The translations under genes and the position numbers were made by a program. A model generated the notes under the pieces. It ran no database searches, was not told the DNA's origin, and worked only from the letters and a program-made list of their open reading frames with translations. From Patagioenas fasciata (lineage: Eukaryota > Chordata > Aves > Columbiformes > Columbidae), in assembly GCF_037038585.1 (NCBI RefSeq), contig NC_092560.1, forward strand, positions 84,785,549-84,849,548: a stretch of DNA of 64,000 nt. The letters are read 5' to 3'. Positions 39,071 to 50,584 of the stretch are shown in pieces. The first letter of the stretch is position 1, and every line of letters starts with the position of its first letter.

Positions 39071-40230
39071 AGGTCAAAAAGTGAAATGTGTGTTTCCTGA
39101 AAAAACACTCTCATCAGAATCATAAATGAACTGTGAGCGGAGAAATGAGGTGTTGCAGAGCAAACGAGAGGATCTTTTTGGTTAGGGGCTCCCGCGCACC
39201 GGTGCCAAAGCGTGGTGGCGATAAAGGAGCCCGAAGGAACGCCGGCAGGTGGCAATGGGAGCGGGGAGCCCGGTGGCCATCCCGTCCCGTCGGGACGCGC
39301 CGGCTCCGCCACGCTGGCCCGGGCCCAGCCGCTGGCTTCGCGTGTCGCGCTGCGCTCGCGTTTGGCAGCGAAAGGACGTTCGCATCTGGATTGGCTGTGA
39401 TACGCGAGTCCGGCTTCGAACAGCCGGGTACCCCAGCCCCTCTGGCTGCCGCTGAACACAGAACACGGGCTTCGAGGCAGCTGCACCGCTCAAACCTTCA
39501 GTATTTGCTAGAAAGCAGCGAATACGGGAGCATTTCATTCTTATGGATGGTGCGGGCGGAAAGCTGCGCCACCCATGCCGTTCGCTATTGCAGTGGGGTC
39601 TGCGAGGGCTCCCGTCCCCACCTGGGGACACTGGGGAGAGCAGGGCACCCACGTACATGACATCCTACACACCGAACACCCGGCGCTGCAAAGTGAGCTG
39701 GGGGCTCCGGAGCACGGCGGCTCTGGAGCGAACCGCGGTTACGGGTGCCCCGCGGAGCCGGCGGCCCCGGCGCTGGCTTCGGCCGCCTGCTCGGCCCGTG
39801 GAAAGGCGCTCCGCGCCGTCCAAATGAAATAACAATACAACCACAACCAGCCATTGTAGGCCGCCCAGGTTGCGTGCCAAGAAGCTGTCAGGGGAGCTTT
39901 GCTATGCATTTACCGACATTAATAGTTATTGGAACTCCTTATGCATTTTTTTTGCTGTATTTTTGCCACGCTGGTGCCTTTTTTTTTTTTTGCTCATTTA
40001 CTGCTTCAGTGTAAAGGCAAAAAGAAATTAATGTTCCTTTGATAAAACACAGAGACTGCTAACGAATGTAGTGCAGCTGGAGCGCGAGCGCATCGGTCTT
40101 AACCGAGTATCGGAAACTTCCAGAGGTAACGCGGCATTACCGCCGCTCTCCCACCGACCCTGCGGCCGAGCTGCTCTGAAACGGGAGGAACTTCAAGCAC
40201 ACGGGCTGAAATGAATAAACCCCAGACCCA

Positions 40231-40943
40231 GAAGCCACCGTTCCCTAAAGTCACCGTTTCCTAAAGCCACTGTTCCCTAAAGCCACCGCTTCCTAAAGCC
40301 ACCGTGTCCTAAAGCCACCGTTCCCTAAAGCCACCACTTCCTAAAGCCACCATTCCGTAAAGCCACCGTGTCCTAAAGCCACCGTTCCCTAAAGCCACCA
40401 CTTCCTAAAGCCACCATTCCCTAAAGCCACCTTGTCCTAAAGCCACCGTTCCCTAAAACCATCACTTCCTAAAGCCACTGTTTCCTAAAGCCACCATCTC
40501 CTAAAGCCACCATGTCCCAAAGCCACTGTGTCCTAAAGCCACCGTCTCCTAAAGCCACCGCTCTCTAAAGCCACCGTTCCCTAAAGCCACCTTATCCTAA
40601 AGCCACCGTGTCCCAAAGCCACCGTGTCCTAAAGCCACCATCTCCTAAAGCCACCATCTCCTAAAGCCACTGCTCCCTAAAGCCACCGTTGCCTAAAGCC
40701 ACTGTATCCTAAAGCCACCATCTCCTAAAGCCACCGTGTCCCAAAGCCACTGTGTCCCAAAGCCACTGCGTCCTAAAGCCACCATCTCCTAAAGCCACCG
40801 TCTCCTAAAGCCACTGCTCCCTAAAGCCACCATTTCCTAAAGCCACCATTCTCTAAAGCCACCATCTCTTAAAGCCATTGTGTCCCAAAGCCACCGTTCC
40901 CTAAAGCCACCGTCTCCTAAAGCCACCATTCCCTAAAGCCACC
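40231..40943. repeat. minisatellite, 16-bp unit, about 44 copies
   Basis: Exact 16-bp period with unit TTCCCTAAAGCCACCG; variable positions are mainly the four bases before CCTAAAG or CCCAAAG (TTCC, TGTC, TCTC, TTTC) and CG versus CA/TG at the end. Each unit contains CCTAAAGCC; copies with CCCTAA resemble one telomeric hexamer, but the period is not six, so this is not interstitial telomere. Confidence 0.96.
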
Positions 40944-42754
40944 TCAGGAAGGCTGACACAAGACAGGATTTAAAAGCTGAGCAGTGCTAATCGCAGATCC
41001 GAAGGCACTGCGCTGCTTGTAATGAGTACAATCTATAGAGAACAGTTAAAGAAAAGCTACAAAATCACGTTACTGCATAGAGATTTTTGCTTATAATCTT
41101 GAAATGCCTTTTCCTAACAATTAGCCTCACGTTCAAATAGGAAAAATTAAGGGCTGAGTTTAACACTTGGGAAACTCAGCTTAATTCCCAAATGAAAAAG
41201 GAATTATAAATTACATAGCTATGCAAAGATAATGATTGAAGGCTGGACGTGAAAAGCCCGTTTATTTTTACATTTATTTACTGAAAAGAATGCGTTTTCT
41301 GCCCGATCCTTGTAAAAGACGTGGGTTCGGTGGGGTGCGGGCAGGGCCGGGTCACCGAGCCCACAGCTCCGGGGTTGGGTCTGTTCCACCAGGAACCTTT
41401 CAGCACGGATGCGGATGTACAGACGGATGAAAAGTTCCAATAAAAAGCAATGTGCGTCACGTTTCGAGGGGAAAAAAGGCCCTGAGGCTTCGGTGTGTCC
41501 GTGGCGAAGGGCAGAGCGGTGTGGGGAGCCGCGCAGGAACCGACCCACACCGCAGCCTTCCAGAGCAGCGCTGAGCCCCTCCCGCGGCCCCGCTGCAGCG
41601 CGGGGGACTCGGCTGGCTCTGCGGGCCCAATCCGGTGTGCTCTGCACTACCCGCGGAGCTCTGAAGAGGGAGTCTCTGCTCAAGCTAAACCAAAAAGCCC
41701 CAGCTCATCCCACCCACTGCTCACAATGGGCCACAACCGGGGAGGGGGTGAGTCCAAAACAGTCAAACACTTAGAAGTGTGTGAATTTTGCAGGACCTTT
41801 GAATATAACGTACGGCCAACTGCCCTTCCCAATTGCTTTTTCATGCTGTGCAACTCATCAAAACCTAAAAACTAAGCCATTTTAACCGGGTGCTTGCACC
41901 ACCTTTTAATCTGCTTTAAAACAGCAAGGGCACGGCGTTCTGCCTGCAAAATGACTCCGTGGTCCGTGGGGCCGGGCGAGCGACCGCAGGTGTGCTTTGG
42001 ACAGACGGGTTCTAGCACAGCAGATCTTACCATTGCCTTGGTTGGACTTCATCTGCTGGGTGCTAAATGTGTTTATTCCCTTGAAAGCAAAAAGCAGAGC
42101 TTTGTTCTAACTATAAAAACTATATAACTATAAGGTCCTAATTCTGCTCTGGCAAAAGGTGGATGGGTGCCAGCCCACAAGCCACCGCTGAGCCCCGGGA
42201 ACACAGCGGTTGTGTCGGAAAACTCCCATTCGAGGCTGGGTGTTGGAAGGGAAATTCAGGGGCTGTGTTTTTCACTCGGGGTAGGAAAGTCTGCACAAAA
42301 AGCACGAGCAGCTTCCTCACCTCCCAGCGAAATCGTGGGGCTTCTCCCATGGAAACCTGAGTAAAGCTGTGGAAAAACTGCAGGTGGCATCCCAGTAGTA
42401 TTGCTCTTTGCTTGGCTTTTTGGAACCACGCAGGTGTTTCCTTAGGATGTACGACGAGCCCTGCGCTTCCTCATCGGTCTGGCCAGCAAGGTCAGGCTGG
42501 CGCGCCTGGCAATACACAGAGATGCCCTGGTTTGAGGGGACACCTTCAATTCAGATCAAAGAAAGAGGCTCTTGCCATTAAAACTGAGGCTCGGGAGATG
42601 TTATTCATCAACAAAATTTTTCAGTTCCTCTCTTGTCTTTTAATGCAACTGAGATTTGATTTCTCCCAGTCTTTATTCTGGCTGTAAAACCTCCCCGCAT
42701 AAGAACTCTCGTTATCCGCACCCAGAGTAATGTGCGGTAACACATTGGTTGGTA

Positions 42755-42840
42755 TCGCAGGATGGGCTGGGTTGAAGGGACCTTAAAGCTCATCCAGTGC
42801 CACCCATGCCATGAGCATCTTCAGCAGCTCAGGTTGCTCA
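42755..42840 (-). mobile_element. CR1 3'-end fragment
   Basis: GGATGGGCTGGGTTGAAGGG then ACCTTAAAGCTCATCCAGTG and CAGGTTGCTCAGAGCC matches the reverse complement of the avian CR1 3' region (GGTTTGGGTTGGAAGGGACC, TTAAAGATCATC, AGGTTGCTCAAAGCC), with an internal gap. Minus-strand orientation. Confidence 0.75.
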
Positions 42841-43429
42841 GAGCCAGCAATTCCTGTGTCACGTCTGGGATGTAACGCCAATAAACCCGCTCCTTGGGAG
42901 ACCCGTCGGCTGCACGAGCAGGGCGGGAATCTCCATGGTGCTTTAATTTCCGAGCCTTCCTTTTGTCCTCAATATATTGCTCTGTTTTACATGGTGTCTT
43001 GGGAACCGACGCCTGGGCAGACACCACTTTCCGGTCAGGATGAGCCCATCAAAACACCCCTCAAACACCAGCTCTACAACCTCGGCCCTCTGCTCTTTGC
43101 TTGCCTTTCCCCCCAAAAATCTGCCCATTCCTTCAGACGCTTCCAACCCTCCAGTGGCCAGGAAAAGAAGGGCGGAAAACACCACGTCACTTGGCAAAGG
43201 CTTCACGGAAAAGGTCAGACGTCACCGACCCATGGGGTTCGGGGTCCGCAGAGCCCGAGGAAGACGGTCCCAGGATCCAGTGGGGCGCAGGAGGAGTTTG
43301 GGGACCCGGCAGCCCTGAGCACCCCACCAAACCCAGCTCAAATCCTCCGCCGGTTCTAAACTCTCCTTGTTTCCACAGCTCAATTTGCTTTGTTTTCCCA
43401 ACTCCTAGCCATTTCCTATAATAAAGGGG

Positions 43430-43720
43430 AGCTGATACAACATATTTATTACCATTTATCATTGAAATTTTTATAAGACTACTTATGAATTAATCAACAA
43501 TAACTGCTTTCACCAACGCTGCTGCATTAATCTCCATATCCACTGCATAAATCACATTGAGAACAAGTTAATATACATATTTTAAGGGAAATACAGCAAT
43601 ATTTCCACCCTATCAACTAAGCGTATTATAGTCTAGTTAGTCAATTTATAAAGCGCACACTACATTCGGCATCATAAATCCCGGCAGCTCAGTGACACAA
43701 CCGATAACCCAAAGGTGATC
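43430..43720. promoter_or_regulatory. candidate conserved enhancer, intron 9 near exon 9
   Basis: AT-rich unique block: ATTGAAATTTTTATAAGAC, TTATGAATTAATCAACAATA, GCATTAATCTCCATATCC and AAGTTAATATACATATT. SOX-like ACAATA and TAAT cores are frequent. Lies about 1.7 kb downstream of exon 9 in transcript sense. Confidence 0.3.
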
Positions 43721-45342
43721 TGAGCTCTTCTACGAGATCTGTTCTGTGTGAGACTCACAGCAGCCTTTCCTAAAGCAGCGTCCTTCCCCACAAAGCCTAT
43801 CATTCACCATCTATGAAGACAATATGTACGTCCAATGAAAAATGCTGTATTTCCTTCAGAATCCTGTTATTCTCCTATTCACATTACCGGCCTTGTGTTT
43901 TAATTCACCTGTTCTTGGAAGGCAGAGCTCTGGGTGATTTAAATACTCAGCGATACCTTTTGATATTTTATTTTCGGATCGATTTGTACAGCTCATTAAA
44001 ATCACGTCGAGTATTTAAAATGCGTATTCTACTTGGAGATCATCCGAGTTAAAAATACTGTGAAAACAGTCGCGAGCATTGAATCCCCCTCTAACCTGAA
44101 GTCCTCATCAAGAGCTTTGGGGAGGATATTAACTGTTGCTGGCAAGGAGGCCAATAAAACCAAACCCAGAAAACACATCGTGAAAGAAATTTAAAATACA
44201 CGTGTGGGAAGTTATTTTTAATTAAGAAAAAATACTCTTATTACTTTCCTGGAAACCTGAGTTTGAGAAATATCCATTATTCGACAGCTTACAATAAAAG
44301 ATTTAGGTTGGTGTTTAATGTTCTAAAGATGAGAATAATGCGTGTGATCAAATGAGGATGTTCACACGTGGTTTTGCCTTTTGGATTAAAACTTTATCAT
44401 TTATAAAGTGACCAGCAATGAAGCTGCTGCTGAGCAGTCTCTACAATGAGCGAAGCTTTGGACGTATGAGTTTGCAACCTGCAAATTCACGTGGATTTAC
44501 GGGAAAAGCATAAACCCCATCTGAGATTACCAGGCCAAGTTGCTCTGTGCTGCGCAAGACTGATTGGCACCCAGCTCCTCCTAATAACCCCATTTAGAGA
44601 GCAGCTGAACGGAGTCGTCGGGTATGAGAGGGGAGTTCGGCCCTCCTGAGCGGTTTGTTCTGTGTTTGCAGGGCTTGATACCATAACACCTGTGCTGGAC
44701 GTTCAAAGTCATGGCAGAAAACCCCCCCCAGAACGAAAATACTCGAATAAAATGCACTCTTTAGCCACACTGTTCTCCATGCTCTATTTGCTAAATCTCC
44801 TAGAATTCCTTTTAAAACACTACTTTCTATATATTTTAATGGATTTTAAAGCAAATGCTGTCAGAAGACGTAATGCACCTCTTGGCACGGCTTTTTCAGG
44901 GGAAAAAACCCCACCAAGCTTTTACCCGGCCATGAGAAAATGACAACGACACCATAAATTATTGGAATCAGGAGAGGGAGGACTGCAGGGAACCAAAGAG
45001 AAACACAACTTCTGCCAAGAGTTGCCACAAACCCTGCAAAACGTGGGACCCGCAACCCTCCCCACCAAGAGGTATCGGGGATGCTCCTTAAATTACGGGA
45101 TCCAGCTGTCGGCAGCTGGGCGGGCGCTGCCGCGGGTACCACCACCAATGTTGGCCCCGTATCCCGGGCTGGGAAATGAAACCTCCCCTCAAATTGTCTC
45201 TTTGAACAGGTGGAGCGACGCCGAAAATCCCCGCGGGCGGATTCGTGCGACCCACGGCTCCCCACGGGGAATTTGGGGCCTCCGGTTGGGTTTCTATGCG
45301 AGCACGAGCGAACAAAGCCCCGCGGCGCCGAGCGGTACTTAC

Positions 45343-45392
45343 GGAGGATGGCAAACCTGGAGGAACTTTCCGAACTTTCTTTGTCTGGACTT
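45343..45392 (-). CDS. TCF4: TCF4 exon 9 (50 nt, NLS-containing coding exon)
   Basis: This micro-exon follows a clear polypyrimidine tract (TTTTGTCTTGTTTTTCAG) and ends at donor GTAAGTACC. Joined to the last base of exon 8 it encodes EVQTKKVRKVPPGLPSS and ends in phase 0. The basic run KKVRK followed by VPP is the core of the first nuclear localisation signal described for long TCF4 isoforms. Isoforms that skip exons 8-9, or that start at exon 10a, lack it and depend on dimerisation partners or the bHLH-region signal for nuclear entry (known for human TCF4). The peptide appears identical to the mammalian one, as expected for a functional signal. Downstream lies the 36.8-kb intron 9 with the TCF4-A promoter. 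Confidence 0.95.
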
Positions 45393-45772
45393 CTGAAAAA
45401 CAAGACAAAACGGGGTCTCGGTGAGACAGGCTTTTAGTTGTTTCATCGAATCGCGCCGAGATTCGCTACAGCGCCCTGCCCAGCACCTCGGCGCCGTTTT
45501 GGGGACACCGGACGCTGCAAAACGCCGCAAAACTGATCATATTTTCATCTTGAGTCTTAAAGGCTTTGTTTTCGCTTTCCACATTGAAAAAGCGACTTTT
45601 TAGGGCTCCACAAAGAGGCCGGAGAGGAGCAATCGCCCCCCATTCAATAAACCCCTCGGCGAGTCCCGGCTCTGTCTGTATTGCAAAGCGTCGCCCCACG
45701 GGCCGAAACTCTCGTTATGTGTTGAAATGGTAAAAAACAAGCCCCGGAAAGGTTGAAGGCAAAGCGACTCAC
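45393..45772 (-). other. TCF4: TCF4 intron 8 (380 nt)
   Basis: Short intron between exons 8 and 9 with GT-AG ends and a strong pyrimidine tract at its 3' end. Its small size, together with the total 180 nt of the two exons, makes exons 8 and 9 look like one splicing module between two long introns. Confidence 0.95.
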
Positions 45773-45902
45773 CCATGGAGGTGCTGTGGAGAGGCCTCCG
45801 GCGCGGGTTATTGCTGGAGTACTGGTAGTACTGGGAGCCGGGCTTGCTGGGGGACAGCGCTCCGGGGTTGCCGATCTCCATCTCACCTCCGAGGAGACTT
45901 TG
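45773..45902 (-). CDS. TCF4: TCF4 exon 8 (130 nt, internal coding exon)
   Basis: The acceptor reads TTTTTAATCTCCTAG and the donor GTGAGTCGC. The exon starts in phase 0 with [14 protein letters not shown], continues [18 protein letters not shown] and [11 protein letters not shown], and ends with the first base of a Glu codon completed by exon 9. The Tyr/Gln and Arg-rich stretch is typical of this part of TCF4. Human TCF4 has DMDMGNPGTLSPTKPGS here, so several conservative changes are visible. The ATG at 45881-45879 (MEIGNPG) has G at -3 and G at +4, a strong initiation context. In mammals a methionine at this place is reported to start shorter isoforms made from promoters in intron 7; use of it here is inference. 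Only 380 nt separate this exon from exon 9. Confidence 0.95.
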
Positions 45903-46729
45903 CTAGGAGATTAAAAACACAGGCGTGTGTGCGCGTGCATGGCAGAGCCCACTTTCCTCATCATTAGCTATTTCTCATCCCTAAAAATAACACCGTAAAG
46001 AAACCTTTGCCGGCGACTGAGACGCCGAGACGAGAACCTGCCAAATTTTTAAAGGAGACGTGACGAAAATTGCCAGTTGAGCGTCTTTCCCTTCGCACAA
46101 AGTCATGCCTTTAAACCAGGATTATTTCCATTTAAAGGAGACTTCTTGCCTGCTTATTCAAACGCGATCAGCGGTTTAAAAACTTTCGGAGCTCTGTTAA
46201 TATATCTGAAGGTGGTTTTGTTTCTTTAGTTAAGCGCGCGGATTGAACAATAATAAAAGTTAAACAAAAATGGGGTTGTTGATAGAGCCGTTGGCTCCGT
46301 GCGTGTGAAACAGCTTCATTGTCTGTCCCCGCGCGGGGTACAACTCATATCTGCGAATCCAATATATCGGGTTCGGCAATACAAAAATCTGCACGGCAGG
46401 CTGTCCGGGATACGGGCTCACAACGCGCAAAGAAAACGATCCATTATTAATAGTTTTTTGCGATGCTATCAGTAAAAAGCAAGCACCTCGGAAGAGCAAA
46501 AGCAACGAATGCTATTGTACGGCAGCGGGCAAGGACCTGCGGTATATCCGCTGTACCGTTAACTAACCAGACATCCCCATCAACCACGGAGCGCGGCTTC
46601 CGTGGAACGGCAGAAAACATCCTGACCCACGCCGCAAGGAAAATCATCAGCTCCAAGAGACCACGACACCCCAGGAATGCTCTATTCGCTATAAACTCCG
46701 CCGAAACTCACCCATAATATAGAAATCCC

Positions 46730-47180
46730 CTGATTATACTCTGCATTGCACACATTGTTCTTTTAATTATTCTGATAGGCAATAAAACAGGTGTAGATAC
46801 CACCATTTATATTAAGGACAAATCTACCATTTAATAAAGAAATTTTAAAATTAAGTACCAAAAATCTAACTTTATCGTTACTTGTAATCAACTTTTACTG
46901 ACTGAACTAATTACTGTACTTGATAAAGTACAGAATGTGTTTTCCCTAATCTAAATTCTAATCACCATGTCACTCACAACAGACTTAGTAATGCTTCACT
47001 AACACACTATTCACATGCAAAATACTCTAAATAGGCCAATTATGACTCTGCCCCTGTTCCCTGGTTAACCCGCTGAGAACTGAAAAATTTCACAAGGCAG
47101 TCACCAACTAAAACAAAGGCTCCTTGTTTGAAATTAAGACAGTCTTTTTGATTCCTAAATAGCTCAACAAAGTGGCATGT
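46730..47180. promoter_or_regulatory. candidate conserved enhancer, intron 7
   Basis: About 450 bases of AT-rich unique sequence with very few CpGs: TCTTTTAATTATTCTGATAG, TTAAAATTAAGTACC, TTGTAATCAACTTTTACTG, AACTAATTACTGTACTTG and GCCAATTATGACTCTGC. Dense TAAT/TAATTA cores; about 0.8 kb upstream of exon 8 in transcript sense. Conservation not visible here. Confidence 0.33.
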
Positions 47181-47331
47181 CTTCTGCTGAAAGCAGTTGG
47201 TCAAATATGCCCCGCGAGCTGGAAAATCAGAAATTAAAACATCCTCACTCCTGGGCTCCGCTCCCTAAAAACATTTCCAGATAACTTTTGATTCGGGAAA
47301 ACTATATTCTGCTTTTTTTTTTGCCCAGGAG

Positions 47332-47362
47332 GGACGGACAAACGGACAAACGGACAAACGGA
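47332..47362. repeat. 8-bp short tandem repeat (GGACAAAC)n
   Basis: Three full GGACAAAC copies plus partial copies on either side. Confidence 0.9.
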
Positions 47363-50300
47363 GCGTGTTGAGCCCTTCGGGGGCTGGGAAACGCAAGAGC
47401 CGGGGAATGAGGCGCTTTTTGCCGCTATCCGTGTGTTCGGCTCCCATCCACCTGCACCCAGAACAAACAACACCTGCACCCGCAGAAATGGGCGCCAGCC
47501 CACTGCGCCACGGCGGGGAAACGGATGCGGAGAGGGGACCGATTCGCCGCCAGCACCCTCCGAAAATAACCGGGGTCTTACTGCATTTCGGAATGAAACG
47601 GCGCTAAGCACCGAAATTTGCTTCAGTCATATATTTTTATCACGTATACGTTTTAACATAAAGACAGACCTGCTAAATCTGTGCGCGGTTTATCCATATG
47701 TCGGGTAGTCTGAAAGACTTAGAGCCATCAGCTGTATAAATTCCTATACCCAGCCTACTACATTGCATTTCACTTAAAAAAAACCCCACCAAACCAACAT
47801 ATATAAGACAGCGTTTGCAAACTATTGCAGATTAAACAAGATTCACTTTAGGAGCAGAAAACATACACATACCCTATGTTGTTTTTGTTTGCTCATCCAA
47901 ATATTTTTCTCTATATAAAGATGCAGAGGTTTCTACGGGGAACAAGAGATCCATGAATCCCAAACTTGCATTGTTACACAAGAAGGAAACGCGTGTCCCG
48001 TTTTCAAGCTGCTCGGCGGGGTCGGACAAACGCTGCCCCTGGTCGCACCTTCAGATCGGTGCTGGACCGGGGATGTTCGGCATCGCCCGCCGGGGCTTTT
48101 CCACAGCAAAGATTGATTTGCAAAGGGAAACAAGCCCCACGCCACACAAATTGTCACCAGAACGGTCACCGAGTTGTTTCTCCACCGTCTCAAAGCAAAA
48201 AACCCACTCACAAATAACCCAAGAGCAAAGCTCCCTCCTTTGTCTATGGGACGGAGACGCTCTCGGGAGGTAAAAAGAGGGACCGACCCGCACTGAGGGG
48301 AGCATTAATACGATAAAAATATATTAGTATTATTGTGAGGTGCTTGTGCAAGGGACAATGGGCTCCGTGTCACGCTGCTACGACAAAGAGGGACGGCAAT
48401 AGAGCGTTTACATGGCACAACGGCACCGGCGCTCCCGCCGGAGCTGGGGGACGCCGGGAATTAGGAGGCAGCCAAGTGAACATTGAGCGCTAGAAACGAT
48501 GGGCTCCGAAGCCACATCCCGGCCCCACACACCAGGCAGTTTGTTTCCTACTAAACAGAGCTCATCACCGACCCAATGGTCGAGTTCGAGCTAAAAAGGA
48601 GCACGAAAAGAAGCAAGGGAGCACAATCCGTTTCCACGCCGGGCCACGCAGCTGGATTTATCATCAACTGCAGCATCTTCGCTCTTGTTACACACAACCC
48701 CGTTTGCTTTCTAAACGTCTGCAAAACCAGCCACCGACTGGTCTATCTCGCCTCCAAAATCCCAATAACCAGACAAAGAATTAAAGCCGGGGAAGGAGAA
48801 AATACGCACGTATTGCCACAAAGTACCATCCATCTGGATATATTACCCCTCCCGGATAAAACAAACGTTTCCCTTGCAAACCCAAAGTTTGGCTTTGCAA
48901 ATGAAAACCGTGTGAATTACATGTAAATATTTGTTTCAGGTAGGAAATACATTTACAAAGAGATGCTTTGGTTTTCCTGTCTTCCCAAAGCAGGTGAGTT
49001 GGGAGGACAGAGCGTTGTGATTTACTAATAGAATAGATTAAAAGGAAACGGGTCTGTAATCCCAAAAAACCACTGAGCAGGGAGGAATTTTCTGCAGGGT
49101 TTTTAATTTAAGACAACAAATTTCTAAGGCCAAGCGTCCTGTTTTCCTCTCCCCGGGTAGAACAGGCGGGGACCTCGTCATCCCCATTTCAGCCGCTCGG
49201 CTTCTGAATTTTCGGGCTAACGAAGCCACGCACGCGGCTGAATCACTGCCGCTTATTTCCTTCTGCCATTTCAACCCTCCGCTTTTAATCAAATTATGAA
49301 ACTAAATCCCCACTTCTCACGTGGCTGTCGGGGCATCTGTTGGTAACGTGTCCAATTCCCACAGCCCCCCCTTCCCGCGGCTTTCGGAAACTGGGCAGCT
49401 CCCCATTGAACCTTCCCCGTGCCACCGATGCCCAGGACTCCTCTCTAACACCAACTGCAAATCGCAGCCCACTGATGGGTTTTTGAGCATCTTTTCAAGC
49501 TAAGGTGCCGGTTTCCTTTCCCACCGAACCAACCGGAATTCTTACATATATTTGCAGACAAATTTTGACTTTTAAGGGATAAAATCACTTCTCTCCCGCA
49601 CAGATGGAATTTTCAAAGAGATTTATTTTGATCAAGCACGCTCGTGTGTATGAAGTGAGGGAAATCGGGTTTATTTTCCCTATGTGGTGGTATCTAAGCT
49701 GCTGTTTCACTCCTGCGCACTGGTCAGCGCTTTGCTGTTCACTTCGACCCTTTCCATTACAAAATGCTGCAGGTATTATCAAATCGTTTCTCACGTTCAA
49801 GCAACGCTTGTGCATTAATACCATCACATTACTTCTCTAGGTTTGGTTTTTAGTTAATCTTTTCACTCTCTTCCCCTGCATCATTTAAAACTGCTCTTGA
49901 AGTTGGGACCTTTCTGAAGTCATTTATCCCCGTCGTGCTTCTTGAGTACTGGATATAACATCAGCACAACAGCAGCAACTTGCCAAGTTCATTTACCTGT
50001 TTCGGCAGCATTTCACCTGCCCTTAAATAACAGTGGAGGCTCCAGCACCTCCGGCCAGCGAGGATTCAAACCGGCTCATTTTCCCCATCTATATGGAGCA
50101 AAGACGGTTTGTAACTCCTCAGCTAATTCTTCTCGCTCCTTCCCAGCCCTGCACTCACCATTAGGCATGATGACTCCGATTATGATACCGCTGCTTGATT
50201 ATCACTAAAGGTTAGTTACTTGTTTGCACTAACGATCCCCATCCTTCACATTTACAGTGCACGATTTCAGCACCGACTGCACGGGCTTCGCTGCTTTTCT

Positions 50301-50571
50301 GAAGCTTTAGTGTAATACAAATATTTCATTCCCCGCTATATGGGAAAAATATAAGCACAAGGCAGGAAAATCCAAAGGGAAGAAGGGATTTTCTCCTCCT
50401 TTAAGGGGTTTTGTAAATTACCGTCTTTGCTTATGATTTCCTGCTCTCCAGCCTGGGATCCCGGGAGCTGCAAACACCTCCTGTCCTGCGGCACGAATGA
50501 AACCCCGGTGCAAAGATCAGCAAAACGGGGTGTTATATACGCTTAGAATTGATGTGCAATGTGTTTGCACG

Positions 50572-50584
50572 CACACACACACAC
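50572..50584. repeat. short (CA)n run
   Basis: Six to seven CA dinucleotides, followed by TTATATAG. Confidence 0.9.

Larger units (their letters stand above)
29000..45342 (-). other. TCF4: TCF4 intron 9, upper part (between exons 9 and 10a)
   Basis: For long transcripts the region from 45342 down to exon 10a is intron. It begins at the exon 9 donor, ends in the CpG island and 5'UTR of exon 10a (roughly 29000-29200, limit unknown), and contains minisatellites at 31.3-31.9 and 40.23-40.94 kb, CR1 fragments at 32.6 and 42.8 kb, a 22-bp x 4 array at 35.15 kb and AT-rich candidate enhancers at 30.9, 37.5-37.9 and 43.45-43.7 kb. No other exon is recognisable. Confidence 0.88.

Noticed and set aside
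40231..40943. Interstitial telomeric repeat, because many units contain CCCTAA
   Set aside because: The period is 16 bp and the hexamer never occurs in tandem with itself.
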